In this document: positions 33,169 to 45,070 of the stretch, piece by piece
Numbering within the stretch: position 1 is the first letter of the stretch
Layout of the letters: each line of letters starts with the position of its first letter
Assembly: GCF_004193775.1 (NCBI RefSeq)
Contig: NC_041019.1
Coordinates: 48,769,928 to 48,833,927, forward strand
DNA length: 64,000 bases
Origin: Glycine soja
Taxonomy: Eukaryota > Streptophyta > Magnoliopsida > Fabales > Fabaceae
Reading direction: 5' to 3'
Program-made: the position numbers and the translations under genes
The notes under the pieces: model-generated
Database searches by the model: none
What the model was told of the DNA's origin: nothing
What the model saw: the letters and a program-made list of their open reading frames with translations, nothing else

Positions 33169-36100
33169 ATGGCATTAGAAGAGGGGAAGGTGAAGATCGA
33201 GAAGTTCGATGGAAGAGATTTCAGCTTTTGGAAGATGCAGATAGAGGATTATCTATATCAGAAGAAGTTGTATCAACCCTTATCAGGGGATAAGCCAGAC
33301 GACATAAAGCAAGAAGAATAGAACTTGCTAGATCGACAGGCTCTTGGCATGATCAGATTGACATTAGCCAAGAACGTCACGTTCAACATCGTAAACGAGA
33401 AGACTATTGCAAGCTTAATGAAGGCGTTATCAAATATGTACGAGAAGCTGTCAGCAGCCAACAAAGTATACTTGATGCGCTGGTTGTTCAAACTCAAGAT
33501 GGGAGAAGGTATCTATGTAATTGATCATATTAATGAATTTAAAACTATTCTTGCCCAGTTGGAGTCAGTGCAGATTAAATTTGAGGATGAGGTGAAGGCA
33601 TTGATCCTATTGTCATCACTTCCGGATAGTTGGGCTGCAACTATTACTGCAGTTAGTAGTTCTACAAGGGAGAACACATTAAAGCTTAGTGACATCCGTG
33701 ACTTGATCTTAAGCGAAGATGTTCGCAAGAGAGATTCAGGAGAATCTTCTAGTCATGTTTCCAATTCAGCATTGAATACTGAAGGCAGAGGAAGGACTAC
33801 CCAGAAGGGTCAGAATGGTCGAGACATATCAAAGTCAAGAGGGAAAGGTCAGACAAAATTTTGAAGTGACATTATCTGCTGGAATTGTGACAAGAGAGGT
33901 CACTTTACCAATCAGTGCAAGGCACCAAAGAAGAACAAGACTCACAAAAATAAGAAGCGTGATGATGATGAATCCGCAAATGCAGCAACTGATGAATTTG
34001 ATGATGCATTAATTTGCAGTTTGGATAGTCCTGTTGATTCATGGGTTATGGACTCAGGTGCGTCATTCCACACCACTCCTTCTAAAGATTTATTGTCTAA
34101 CTATATTTCTAGAAGGTTTGGGAAAGTTTACCTTGCAGATGGAAAATCTCTTGACATTGTCGGAAGAGGTGATATTGACATCAAGACCTCCAGTGGATCC
34201 CTATAGACATTGCACAATGTCAGACATATTCCTGCCTTAAAGAGAAATTTAATATCTATAGGGCAGTTGGATGATGAGGGGCATTACACCACTTTTGGAG
34301 ATGGAGTTTGGAAGGTAACAAAAGGAAATCCCGTTGTGGCTTGTGGAAAGAAATGAGGAACTCTTTACATGATTGCAGATGAGGATATGGTTGTAGTTAC
34401 TGAGGCTGTCAATAATTCAACCCTATGGCAACAAAGACTTGGACACATGAGTGAAAAAGGAATGAAGCTTATGGCGGCAAAGGGTAAGTTATCAAGCCTG
34501 AAGCATGTCGATGTTGGTGTTTGTGAACACTATATATTTGGAAAGCAGAAAAAGGTTAGCTTCTCAAGGGCAGGGAAGACTCCTAAAGTTGAAAAACTAG
34601 AATTGGTGCACACAGATGTTTGGGGGCCAGCCCCAATGAAATCTGTTGGAAACTCACGCTATTATGTCACTTTATCGACGACTCTGCCAGAAAGGTATGG
34701 GTTTATTTTCTTAAAAATAAATCTAATGTGTTTTTTGTGTTTAAAAGGTGGAAAACAGAAGTTGAAAATCATACAGGTCTAAAGGTTAAAAGTCTGAAAT
34801 CTGAATATGGCGGGGAGTATGATAGTTAGGAGTTTAAGGACTTCTGTTCAAAACATGAGATCATAATGATTAAGACAAAACTAGGAACACCTGAGCAAAA
34901 CGATGTTATAGAAAGGATGAATAGAACCTTGAACGAGAGAATGAGGTGTATGCGGATCCAATCTGGCTTGCCTAAAGCATTCTGGGCAGAAGCAATAAAC
35001 ACAACAGCATATCTCATCAATAGAGGACCATCAGTTCCTTTGAATTATTAGCTGCCCGAAGAAGTATGGTCTAGAAAGGAGGTAAAACTTTCACATTTGA
35101 GAATTTTTTGTTGTGTTTTATATATACTGACAGACTCTAATAGTAGAGATAAATTGGATCCAAAGGCTAGAAAGTGTTATTTTATTGGTTATGGATCTAA
35201 CATGTATGGGTACAGGTTTTGGGATAACCAAAACAAGAAAGTTATCAGAAGCATGAATGTCACTTTTAATGAGAACTTATTTTAGAAGGACAAATTTTCT
35301 GCAGAATTTACATGTGCAGTTAAACTGTCAGAAATTTCTAAGAAATCAACACTTGAAGAAATTTCAGAAAGTGATGTAGCCAATAGAAACTAGAGTACAG
35401 GTGTAGAGGTTAAGTCTGAACCAGAACCATCAACTCCTCCAAGAAAATCTAGCAGAATTTCAGTACCACCAGATAAGTATTCTCCTTCATTGCATTATTT
35501 GTTGTTAATTGATGCTGGTGAGCCAGAATGTTTCAGTGAGGCTACGCAAGGGAATGACTCTATTGAGTGGGAGCTAGCAATGAAAGATGAGATGACATCC
35601 CTTCAGAAGAATAAGACGTGGTCTTTAAGGAAAGAAAGTGTTACAAAATAAGTGGGTCTATAGGCTAAAGGAAGAATTTGACGATAGAAGAAGATACAAG
35701 ACGAGACTTGTGGTGAAAGGGTTTCAACAGAAACAAGGAATTGATTTCACGAAGATCTTCTGTCCAGTTGTAAAGATTACTACCATCAGAGTTATTCTGA
35801 GTATTGTAGCTGCAGAGAATCTTCACTTGGAGCAATTAGATGTTAAAACTGCATTATTGCATGGGGATTTAGAGGAAGACATTTATATGACCCAACCAGA
35901 AGGTTTTGAAGTGCCAGACAAGGAAAATTTTGTGTGCAAGCTTCATAAAAGTTTATATGGCTTGAAACAAGGACCGAGACAGTGGTACAAGAAGTTTAAT
36001 GAGTTTATGAGCAACTCGGGATTCAACAGATGTGACATGGACCATTGCTGCTACGTTAAGAAATATACTAATAGTTATGTTATCATTGCCATGTATGTTG

Positions 36101-36447
36101 ATGACATGTTGATTGCAGGATCTAGTATGGCAAAAATCAATAGGTTGAAACAACAATTGGTAGAAAACTTTGAAATGAAGGATCTTGGTCCAGCTAAACA
36201 AATCCTTGGTATGAGAATTCTTAGAAATAGATCAGAAGGAATTTTGAAGCTGTCTCGGGAGAAATATATACACAAGCTACTTGACAGGTTTTACCTTGAA
36301 GATTCTAAGACCAGGGAGTTGATAAATGATGGAGACTTATCTTTGCTGAAGATCTTAGGATCAGAGGATCCAGCAGATATGTTGACTAAAGCTGTTACAA
36401 CTGACAAGCTGAGGCTTTGCATTGCCTCAATTAGCCTTCAAGGATGA
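33169..36447 (+). pseudogene. gag-pol remnant of the Tnt1-like copia element
   Basis: The gag start is at 33169 (MALEEGKVKIEKFDGRDFSF), with a stop at about 33319. The frame resumes through ALSNMYEKLS and LLSSLPDSW. A zinc knuckle CWNCDKRGHFTNQC lies at about 33877-33920, after a TGA. Protease has VMDSGASFHTT (34051). Integrase has LGHMSEKGM, VHTDVWGPAP, EYGGEYDS and LGTPEQNDVIERMNRTL. RT is the longest open part (35638-36447): KTRLVVKGFQQKQGIDFTKI, LEQLDVKTALLHGDLEEDIY, LYGLKQGPRQWYKKF and the active-site loop MYVDDMLIAG. After RFYLEDSKT the frame jumps directly to the RNase H tail, SEDPADMLTKAV, an in-frame deletion. At least six stops separate the earlier domains. Confidence 0.93.
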
Positions 36448-36529
36448 TTAAAGATGAAGGCGCTACACTAGGTAAAGAGTCGATGAACTCATTGCTAGAG
36501 TTTGGAACTTAGACCTCAAGTGAGAGAAT

Positions 36530-36713
36530 TGTTAAAGTTTTGTGGTCTTAGTTCCTTTGTCCCACATCGCTTGGTTTGTAAAAACTTGTGTCTCATTAGT
36601 GTTATATATAGAGACATAGGTACATAAATTATGTGTTGAGCCACGTTAAAACTTTGTATCTTCTCTCCTTTCTCCTTATTCCCTTTTCTTCTTCTTATTG
36701 CTCTATACTAACA
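36530..36713 (+). repeat. 3' LTR of the Tnt1-like copia element
   Basis: 184 bp, starts TGTTAAAG and ends CTAACA. It is colinear with 32834-33075 except for a missing block between GAGACA and TAGGTACATA. Confidence 0.93.
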
Positions 36714-36816
36714 CAAATAACATCTAAATGATTCAACCTTAATTTTATTACACTAATCATTTGTATTCAATCATTTCATTATTTAAACTTCTAATTGATT
36801 AAGACTATAAATATTT

Positions 36817-36821
<5 letters not shown>

Positions 36822-36889
<68 letters not shown>
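36822..36889. repeat. TA dinucleotide microsatellite
   Basis: Uninterrupted TA run of about 68 bp just beyond the copia element. Confidence 0.98.
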
Positions 36890-36892
<3 letters not shown>

Positions 36893-39300
36893 AATTGCAA
36901 CTCAACAAGTTGCTATGTGTGCTATGTGGGTGTGATTCCATCTATAATGCTCCATTTCTTATGGTTCTTGGCAGACATTGCAAATTGCAAACGTTGCCGC
37001 CGGTATAGGTTTTGTCTGGTAGGTTTCCCCTGTACATGCATGGCTATATGACTCACCAAGACTATTAATTAATGCATAAAACAACAAACTAGTCAATAGT
37101 CATCGTTGTGTATGGTGAATGTGGATCACTATGATGCGTTTCGTTCATAAAATTTATAAAAAGAAAACGTTTATCTCATGATATAAATCTAAACTATTGA
37201 TTGAAGTGAGTGATATTTTTTCGTCCCTAGATTTTCTTGAAATAATATTTTGGTTTTAATCCTCAATTTTCAAAACATTGATTTAATCCCAACTATTAAA
37301 ATATTAGTTTTACTTCCTCTATTTTTGGAATATTCAATTTTTTGCCCTTGTGTAGAAGAAAGATGTCAGCTTTTTAAAGACTGAAGTTTGAGTATTTTCA
37401 AAATACAAGGACAATTTTTTTTTTAAATATTCTCTCTTTGATTTTCTTATGGTAAGAAAAAAAAAAGTGTTAGCTTTAGAGACTAATGTTTGAACTTTTT
37501 TAAAATATAGAGTCGAAAATTATTAATTTTAAAAGTTGGAGACAAAACTAAAATTAAAAAAATATAGCACTTAAACCATCATTAATCGGTTAATCCTTTA
37601 AACAAGCTGCATGCTCTTGCCAATCATACTTGAAATAAAAGGCCATCTTAGCTTTTTCAGTTAGAGTATGGACTCCTGCAGGCTGATTCAAACCTGTTAT
37701 TATTTTTCTTTTGACAAAACATATTTTTCCGTTTAAATAATCATACATGCCAATGAAATATCAACAAGTCATTGATCCAAGTAGTCCATTCCCTTACATA
37801 AAATTTTAGATTTGAGTTTTATAAATAAATAAAAAACATAATTAAAAAAAAGACTCATTAAACAGATTTTTTAATAGAAATTAATTATCAGTAAAATAGG
37901 TTAGATAAATATTCCACATTAATATTATGGTGATAAAAAATATAACAATCAAATTAATTTGCAATGACGTATTAGATATTATTTTGATTAAAACTGTATT
38001 ACGTTGACCATCAGAATTCTAAAGTCGTGTACACGAGTGATAGAAAAAAGGGATGGTGCTCTGCCAATTCCTGTTGTAAGCATGGTGGTGGATGTTGGAA
38101 TTGCAATATGAACAGCAACGACCTCTTTGTGGGTCATACAAACTTTAATATTCTTCTTCTTAAGAAATGATAATCAAAGAAAAAAATTAAGATAAGATTC
38201 TCTTTGTTTCAAAATTAATGTAAATTACCAACATGAACAAATTAAAAAAGCATATAGTCTATCGATAATTCAAAGTCAAATCATGTTGCTGTTTGTGCTA
38301 AAGAGTTTACTTTCAAATGTGTGTCCTAGTACCGAAAAAAATAATTTAACTTTTTTTTATACTAATAATAATACAATTTAAATCTAATACATTCTACATA
38401 CTATCCACATTTCCTACTAACACGTCGTTGAAGAGAAATTAAACTTAGTTTTATCAAATAAAATTTTGAATTTAAACCTTATAAATGAAAAAAAAAATGA
38501 TTGAAAGATAAAATTTTATTAAAAATAATCAAATAAAGTTTTTCAGTTAGAATTAATTATCAGTAAAGTTATTAAATATTTTCTTCTTCCCTCAATAATT
38601 GTTTTCCTAACTTATTTTATACAGGACAAAAAAATAGATAAAAAAATAATAATAATTTTACAAAATTAATCTTATATAATTATTAGTTTATTTATAAATT
38701 TTGTTATCTACTATTAATATTATTAAGGATAAAAGTAAAAATAAGTAATTAATGTTATATTAAAAAATTAAAATAATAATTATTTTAAAATAATTTGTTC
38801 TCTTGTGCAATAATTATACTGAGACAAATGAAGTATTTTATACCTATATCATTTGGAAAAAAATTCAAATCCCATTATTAAGTTGACCTTGGTAAAAATG
38901 TGTCTATCATTGCGAGATATTATCACGAACCAGCTTCACAAATTAAAATGCCCGCAGGATTGGAATTCAACCCAGTTTTATATATAGGTTTAAGTATTCT
39001 GTGGATCTATGAACTTTTATCATTTTTTTATTAACTCTAAATTTTTTATTTTGTTTCAATTGGCTCCAAAAGAACCTAATTAAAAAACTAAATCTTTATA
39101 GACTAATATTTTTATTGCTGCATGTTCTAAGCTAGTTGAAGAACTTAAGAGTATCGAGTTTAAAATTTACAAAAGTGAGAATATTAACTTGCAGAATATT
39201 GATTTCTTGGATAAAGTGCAGTGCAACATAATAGGAAAAATTTCAGTTTTATTATTGCTTCAATTAATGGAAATTATATTAGAATATTCCTTTATGTATA
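36890..39300. other. AT-rich intergenic DNA with degenerate repeats
   Basis: No gene is recognised. The segment 37205-37580 has weak MITE-like symmetry (CCTCAATTTTCAAAAC against AAAAGTTGGAGAC). A tract near 37860-37910 (AGAAATTAATTATCAGTAAAA) recurs near 38550, suggesting a degraded dispersed repeat. Confidence 0.45.
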
Positions 39301-39591
39301 ACTAGTCTACAATTGTGCATATGCACGGGTCGCTTGGTTAGCATAATTTCAAAGCTTGATATTCATTCAAATTTAAGCAAAGATTAAAGATTAAATACAT
39401 AGATGAATAATATTAATAGGAAAACAATTGTTCAGATAACAAAATTCACAAAGCAACCTATGCCTATGCACGGGTGGTTTGGTAAGCGCTATTGCAAAGG
39501 TTAATATGCATATAAATTTAACCAAACAATTGTCTAGACAACAAAATTAACAAAACATTTGGGGCAAAATTCACAAAATACAAAACAAAGT

Positions 39592-39771
39592 TTAATCGGT
39601 ATCGCTATCGCTATCACCCGAGTCCTTCTGTCTTCTAATGACAATTTCCCAAATTTTTTCATGACACTGATAATAGAATGAAACTTCATTTTCATGATCG
39701 AAGTCGCTCTCGATGAGAAAGTCATACCATGGTTGAAGAACGATCCTATCACCAATGCCAGCGTAATTTAT
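39592..39771 (-). pseudogene. C-terminal fragment of an unidentified protein
   Basis: An open minus-strand frame ends at a TAA (39594-39592). It reads AGIGDRIVLQPWYDFLIES, then EVSFYYQCHEKIWEIVIRRQ, and finishes with an acidic SGDSDSDTD tail. The composition and the GDRIVL..W..F pattern look like genuine coding sequence and faintly like the end of a B3-type DNA-binding domain, but I cannot assign it. It lies next to the Helitron 3' end and is probably captured cargo. Confidence 0.4.
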
Positions 39772-39925
39772 TTTTTGCGCTTGTTAAAAAAAATTAAAAT
39801 TTTGGGTTAAAAATGCTGAATCTAAGTACCCGTGAATCTATTTAAAAGAATTCAATCTAGACAACATAATATTTACATAAACCACCAAGAACAGATAGGT
39901 GTCCTAGTAGAATACGCAGCTTTGT
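39765..39925. repeat. Module R, copy 1
   Basis: A block of about 155 bp (CGTGAATCTRTTTAAAAG, CAATCYAGACAACATAATAT, CACCAAGAACA..GGTGTCCTAGTAGAAT) recurs at 40459-40615, in part at 43480-43590, and weakly at 48235-48300. It links the modules of the putative Helitron. Confidence 0.8.
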
Positions 39926-40321
39926 ATTTTTATTCTTAACTTCATGAATACATTATGCATGTCTCAGCAAAAAGAAGGGTCCAATAATTATCAAAGAGTA
40001 TACTTTTGATTCACTCTCACAATTTTCTGACTATATTATCTAGATAAGTATTTGCAAGCCACCAAAAAAGTTAAAACTTTGAAAATCATAACCAATAATT
40101 GTTAAATCTTTTAATGATTTGACAATATGCAATTAAATCAAAGTGTAAACTCTGATACAAATTAGCTTTTAAACTCAAAGATTAACCACTTCCCAAAGTG
40201 CATTATTTTTTTAAGGAACCCAAAAAAACCAAACATACAATACCAAAGTGAAATCTTGAAATATTTTCTCGGCTTCTGATTAGAAAACAAATAAAGAAAC
40301 TATAGAAGAACAAAGCCTACA

Positions 40322-40332
40322 TAATAATAATG

Positions 40333-40366
<34 letters not shown>
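40322..40366. repeat. AAT microsatellite following AGAGCCTAC-like sequence
   Basis: AAT/TAA repeats follow GAACAAAGCCTACATAATAA. The same lead-in precedes the tracts at 41472 and 48328. Confidence 0.95.
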
Positions 40367-40368
<2 letters not shown>

Positions 40369-40458
40369 CAAAACAAAAAAATAACACAAACTAAGAGAGA
40401 GTAGAAAGAAAACTTGTGCTTGTTTAAAACTTCATTTTTTTTCCCACTCAACAAACCA

Positions 40459-40615
40459 ACAATTTATTTTTTGCACTTGTTTAAAAAATTTGAAATTTAG
40501 GGGTAAAAATGTTGAATCTAAGTACTCGTGAATCTGTTTAAAAGCATTCAATCCAGACAACATAATATTTACATAAATCACCAAGAACACAAAGGTGTCC
40601 TAGTAGAATATGCTT
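40459..40615. repeat. Module R, copy 2
   Basis: Second copy of the block at 39765-39925, in the same orientation, with scattered differences. Confidence 0.8.
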
Positions 40616-40785
40616 ATCAATTAAGAAAAACACTAAAACTACTCTTAATATGTGAAACACATAATTTGAAGAAAGAACAGTTATATTCATCAACCATGCA
40701 CAATGCACTCAGTAGTATCGGGTTGGAAAAAAGAAGAAGAAGAATTTCACAATTGGAACATCAAAATTCAACTTACCTCATTTAA

Positions 40786-40828
40786 CTCGTCTTTGCTATT
40801 TTTGTCTTGAGCTACCCGAGATGATACG
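40786..40828 (-). pseudogene. DRG GTPase exon fragment, copy 1 (partial)
   Basis: The minus strand reads YHLG*LKTKIAK, the start of the same exon as at 43240-43307, then diverges. An AAT microsatellite (40836-40882) adjoins it. Confidence 0.6.
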
Positions 40829-40833
40829 TTCAC

Positions 40834-40835
<2 letters not shown>

Positions 40836-40882
<47 letters not shown>
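40836..40882. repeat. AAT microsatellite
   Basis: Pure AAT/TAA tract beside the first DRG exon copy. Shorter AAT runs follow at 40911-40928. Confidence 0.95.
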
Positions 40883-40884
<2 letters not shown>

Positions 40885-41106
40885 TAAAAAAGGACCTTCA
40901 GCTAGAGCCTACAATAATAATAATAATAGAACCTTTTTGTTTATCACATTTTGTTTTTTTTCTATTTTAATTTATAGAAATTTCTAGATTTTGAGAAATC
41001 GTATTTTAATTTATATTCATTTTTTGTATTTGTTTCAATGATTATTGATGGATTTGCAGTTTAAATCAAATGATAAAAATCAATTTCATGGAAATAAATA
41101 GTTATC

Positions 41107-41143
<37 letters not shown>
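41107..41143. repeat. AAT microsatellite
   Basis: Pure AAT/TAA tract. The frame through it on the minus strand is an artefact. Confidence 0.95.
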
Positions 41144-41145
<2 letters not shown>

Positions 41146-41297
41146 CATGCATAAAACAAATCATAAAGAAAGAAACTTGCTGGCTGAATATTTTTTCATG
41201 CACCACCTTACAAGCGGGAAAATTAGAAAGGAAAACAAAAAACAAAGCGGGAACAATAAGTAAGGAAGGAAAAACATGAAAGAAACAACTATAACTA

Positions 41298-41298
<1 letters not shown>

Positions 41299-41337
<39 letters not shown>

Positions 41338-41338
41338 T
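41299..41338. repeat. AAT microsatellite
   Basis: Pure AAT/TAA tract followed by a block (TGATATTGCACC..CAAATTCACT) that recurs in diverged form near 48190. Confidence 0.95.
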
Positions 41339-41471
41339 TACCTTTTGTTGATATTGCACCTCTAGTTGCAAATTCACTAAACAAAACAACAATTTATTTT
41401 CCTCCATAATCCTTTTTATTTATTTTCTGATTAGAAAACAAACTAAGAAATTATAGAAGAATAGAGCCTAC

Positions 41472-41514
41472 ATAATAATAATAATAATAATAATAATATT
41501 TATAATAATAATAA
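41472..41514. repeat. AAT microsatellite
   Basis: AAT/TAA tract after AGAGCCTACATAATAA, interrupted once by ATATTTATA. Confidence 0.9.
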
Positions 41515-43239
41515 ACATGCATTTGATTTTTATTAATTAAAATAATTGAAACATTTTAAAATTAATTGCTTTTGAATGTACATGTTTTAAATACTTTTAA
41601 ATATGATTTTCGTTATCTTTGAAATAAATTTAGGTTGATTAAATTAATTTATTATTTTTATACATGTAATCTCTTATCAAGTGAGACAATTAGTTTTAAA
41701 CGAATTTAATTTTTCAAATATTTTATCAAACAACTTTTAATTTGTGAGTGATTAATTTCAAAATTATTGGATCAAATCTCAAAAATAGTTCGAGTGATTA
41801 TTAATTACTTGTAGTTTTAATAATACGTGGAAAGTAAATATTCTTAAATAGTTATTATGATGATATCAGATTGTCGTCAAACAAAAGCTAAGCAATTGGA
41901 AAATATTTAAGTCACTTACCCTGCTTCATGTTGTGCTCATTTTGGGGATGGCGTGAAGCTGATGTTTTTTCGCAAAAAAGCTTAAACGAAATTTAGAAGA
42001 TAAGTTTGGCTTTGATGTGTTGCAGGAGGTTAAGTAGTATACTGCAGGCATTAAATTGTTGCATTTTTCCGAAGTTGTAACTGGTGGCAGATTGGATTTT
42101 GCTTGGCAACAGAGCAATCTTAATTGTTGGTTCTGAAGAGTTAGCGTTGCAGGGGTTTTGAATGATTGCCAAGGTACATAGTTGTGTAAGGAACCGAAGG
42201 GTTATTTGTGCACTTAGAATGTTTCAACCTTTTTAATAAGTTGCATGGCAGAATATAAAACTAATTTTAAAAAAATTGAATTATTATATTAGGAATGCTT
42301 TTAATGCTGGAGTTGTTGTTTATCAATTGCATTTGACAATTGGGCCACGAATGTGATTTCTAATTTGATGAAATTGGTCTTATATTGAGTATTGTTTTTT
42401 TAAAAATGCAGAATAGAGGATAAGATCATTATATCAACTTGTTGATAAATTTTGTGCAGGAAGAAATGTAATTGCAACTTGAACTCATGCATGATTATTT
42501 TTATAAAATGACATGATATTTTAAGGATATATTATCAGATTGAACTAAATTATTGTGGGTTATTGATGTGATTTGGCGGGGCAATAAAGAAAAAAAAAGA
42601 TAGAAAGAAGGATGAAAAATCGAAACTAGTAATATTAATAGACGTGGCTTGGTATATTCAAGCCCAGTGTCATGTAGCCCTAAATGATTGACATGATAGC
42701 AACAGTAGAAGATGTTTTTATTTGAATAAATTGAAATCCATGCTAGATTGTTGTCTTTAATTCATATTGATAGAAAGCTAAACCCTAAACATCCCACTAA
42801 GCCTCAAATTAAAGAACACATCCCACAATTTTATGCAAAATTAATGCTTTACTAGTGGGCTTCCCACTTGTTTAGCTCTTCTCTTCACATGCTTTTTCTT
42901 CAAAGGGTAACTTGCTGGTGACGAAAAATTGAGAAAAGGAGTAGCTGCATGAGAAATGACAACTGTTATATTTGAAAAGGCATAGATTAATTTAACTCTT
43001 TTGATAAGCAAGGTAGTTCACACTCCTTACCATTTGTCATAATTGGCCCTCTCCAATTGGATGATACTATATCATACCGATATTGTCAAGATGGAAAATT
43101 AACATTCACATTCAGATTAAGATGTCGAAAGGGAAATGCTTGCACAAAAATCTAATCCAGCTTCCTGCAACAACAATACACTTTATGATTTAAAATGTAA
43201 AATTGCAGTATGATATAAACAGTATAAATAGCAGCATAC
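41515..43239. other. Helitron interior, no cargo identified
   Basis: AT-rich DNA. The plus-strand stretch around 41995-42110 has a coding-like look (DKFGFDVLQEVK, then LLHFSEVVTGG) but matches nothing I can name and is interrupted. Confidence 0.35.
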
Positions 43240-43307
43240 TTTTGGAGGCTCCAATAATTGTGTCCTCAGCTTTGCTATTTTTGCCTTGAGCTACCCGAGA
43301 TGATACT
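43240..43307 (-). pseudogene. DRG-type GTPase exon, copy 2
   Basis: Developmentally regulated GTP-binding (DRG) proteins are conserved cytosolic GTPases linked to translation. A 68-nt exon on the minus strand lies between acceptor CCAG|AG and donor AAAA|GTATGC. It reads YHLG*LKAKIAKLRTQLLEP then PK. This is the well-conserved segment just before the G1 region of DRG proteins, here with one Gln codon turned into a stop. The same exon occurs at 44906-44973 with identical length. An AAT microsatellite follows at 43319-43378. Confidence 0.75.
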
Positions 43308-43318
43308 CTGGATAGTAC

Positions 43319-43377
<59 letters not shown>

Positions 43378-43378
43378 T
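43319..43378. repeat. AAT microsatellite
   Basis: Long pure AAT/TAA tract next to DRG exon copy 2. Confidence 0.97.
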
Positions 43379-43479
43379 AAATAAAGCAAAAAAATAACAG
43401 AAACTAAGATAGAGTAGAAAGAAGACCTGTGCTTGTTTAAAACTTCATTTTTTTGCCACACTCAACAAACCAACAATTT

Positions 43480-43590
43480 ATTTCCTGCCCTTGTTTAAAA
43501 AATTTGAAATTTAGGGGTAAAAATGCTGAATTTAAGTACCGTGAATTTGTTTAAAAGCATTCAATCCAGACAACATAATATTTACATAAG
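43480..43590. repeat. Module R, copy 3 (partial)
   Basis: Contains CAATTTATTTCCTGC, GGGGTAAAAATGCTGAAT and CAATCCAGACAACATAATAT as in copies 1 and 2, then diverges after TTTACATAAG. Confidence 0.75.
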
Positions 43591-44475
43591 AAATAGTTAT
43601 CATTTGATAATATTTATTATTCTGTTATCATTCTGTTTAAAAATCATATCAAAACCGGAATGCATGCACCTGTGAATCTTTTTACACTGCAGTGTTAATA
43701 CCTTTAGACCTATGCTTGTTTAAAACTTTATTTGTTATCATTTGATGCATCAGAAAATTAACTTAAGAAAACCAACCAAAAGCTCAGAACTGAAAAGAAA
43801 ATATTATCATTGCAATGTAAAAATCGATACACTTTACTTACAGTAATATGAGTAATTATTTTTTAGTGTCTCTGTTTTAAAAACATAACTCAAAATTAAC
43901 CAATCAACTTTAATAATCTAAAATCCTCAAGAAATGGCAAATTCTCCAAAAGTTTTTTTAAAAAAAAAATAAAAATAAAACAGTCACCAATCCTCCAATC
44001 CCTTTAATTATCTCAAGAATGGGCAAATACCCCAAAGTTACAAAACAAAATTAAAATCAAAACAGTCGGAGCCTAACAATTCCATGAAAAGCAAAGCATA
44101 ATATATTAATTAACCATGTACTAATCAATAATATACTTGAATGCAAATGACAAGTATTTCACAGTGTCTTTTTCTTTTTGACTGTATTATCGGCCAAAGC
44201 TTACCTCGTTAACAAACTAAAGCCACGCCTATTGGATTCTGCATAAATCAACAATTTACAAATAATGAATTAGAATGTCCAATAAAACTCAAAATTAATC
44301 AAACCTTTCGACTTGATCATGATGTGTGAGTGAACTAAGTAGATTGAGAAAATAGGCCATTGGCGCTTGTATATGTGTGACAAAAAAGAATAAAACATTA
44401 AAAAGGATATATAATAAGTTGACAAATTAATAAAATAAAAAATAAACACAGTTGCTAAAGTTAAATCAACAACAC

Positions 44476-44476
<1 letters not shown>
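43591..44476. other. Helitron interior, no cargo identified
   Basis: AT-rich sequence without recognisable exon. Confidence 0.4.

Positions 44477-44517
<41 letters not shown>
44477..44517. repeat. AAT microsatellite
   Basis: Pure AAT/TAA tract. The poly-Leu frame on the minus strand here is an artefact. Confidence 0.95.
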
Positions 44518-44723
44518 TGACTAATAACATCAATCTATTTTTTAAATGTCATATAAATCTAATTATTATCACAAAACTTGATTTAGAAGACAAATTTGAA
44601 TCACAGGATGAAAGTCATTATTCTGAAAGTCATTATTCTATTATGTGCATTCACACACAGATATCAAAATGAACATTTTCAACAAAATATACAATTAAAA
44701 CTTAAAAGTATACAACAACTTAC

Positions 44724-44822
44724 TCCTCCATTGGCCAAAGCAATGGCCATGATTGCTGCAGCTTCCATGACCCATGAAAGATGATTTCACATAAATACTA
44801 AAAACTTCAAAAACTTGGTCTC
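44724..44822 (-). pseudogene. Captured exon of a plasma-membrane H+-ATPase gene
   Basis: P3A-type H+-ATPases (AHA family) pump protons across the plasma membrane. The minus strand holds a complete 99-nt exon of 33 codons between acceptor TTTTGCAG|GAG and donor GGA|GTAAGT. It reads ETKFLKFLVFM, a stop where the family has Trp, [10 protein letters not shown], then AIMAIALANGG. This is the first transmembrane hairpin region of AHA proteins, in which [20 protein letters not shown] is almost invariant. The neighbouring AHA exons are not seen. The stop and isolation make it non-functional. It lies between DRG exon copies 2 and 3. Confidence 0.88.
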
Positions 44823-44905
44823 CTGCAAAATTCATACAAAAGCTCAATAGAGAAACTAAACCTGGAAGTAGAAACCAATAATAAACAATATAAATAGCAG
44901 CATAC

Positions 44906-44973
44906 TTTTCAAGGCTCCAATAATTGTGTCCTCAATTTTGCTATTTTTGCCTTGAGTTGCCCGAGATGATACT
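44906..44973 (-). pseudogene. DRG-type GTPase exon, copy 3
   Basis: The same 68-nt exon as at 43240-43307, between acceptor TGCAG|AG and donor AAAA|GTATGC. It reads YHLGQLKAKIAKLRTQLLEP, then a stop where Pro is expected, then K. The internal Gln is intact here. Imperfect AAT and AAC repeats follow near 44990-45025. Confidence 0.78.
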
Positions 44974-45070
44974 CTGCACAGTAGACATAATGATAATAAT
45001 AATAATTACAACAACAACAACAATAAGGCAAATAATATCAGCAAAAGGCAAGAATATTGTCCATTGTAGA

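Larger units (their letters stand above)
32829..36718 (+). mobile_element. Ty1/copia retrotransposon, Tnt1/Tork-like, internally deleted
   Basis: The element is 32834-36713 (3.9 kb), flanked by the identical target duplication CAAAT (32829-32833 and 36714-36718). LTRs at both ends, primer-binding site TTGGTACCAAAGC just after the 5' LTR, gag, protease, integrase and RT in copia order, then polypurine tract CAAGTGAGAGAAT. Stops in most domains and loss of most of RNase H make it non-autonomous. Confidence 0.95.

Noticed and set aside
44270..44533. 87-codon minus-strand frame starting with poly-Leu
   Set aside because: Begins in an AAT microsatellite and continues through AT-rich non-coding DNA.
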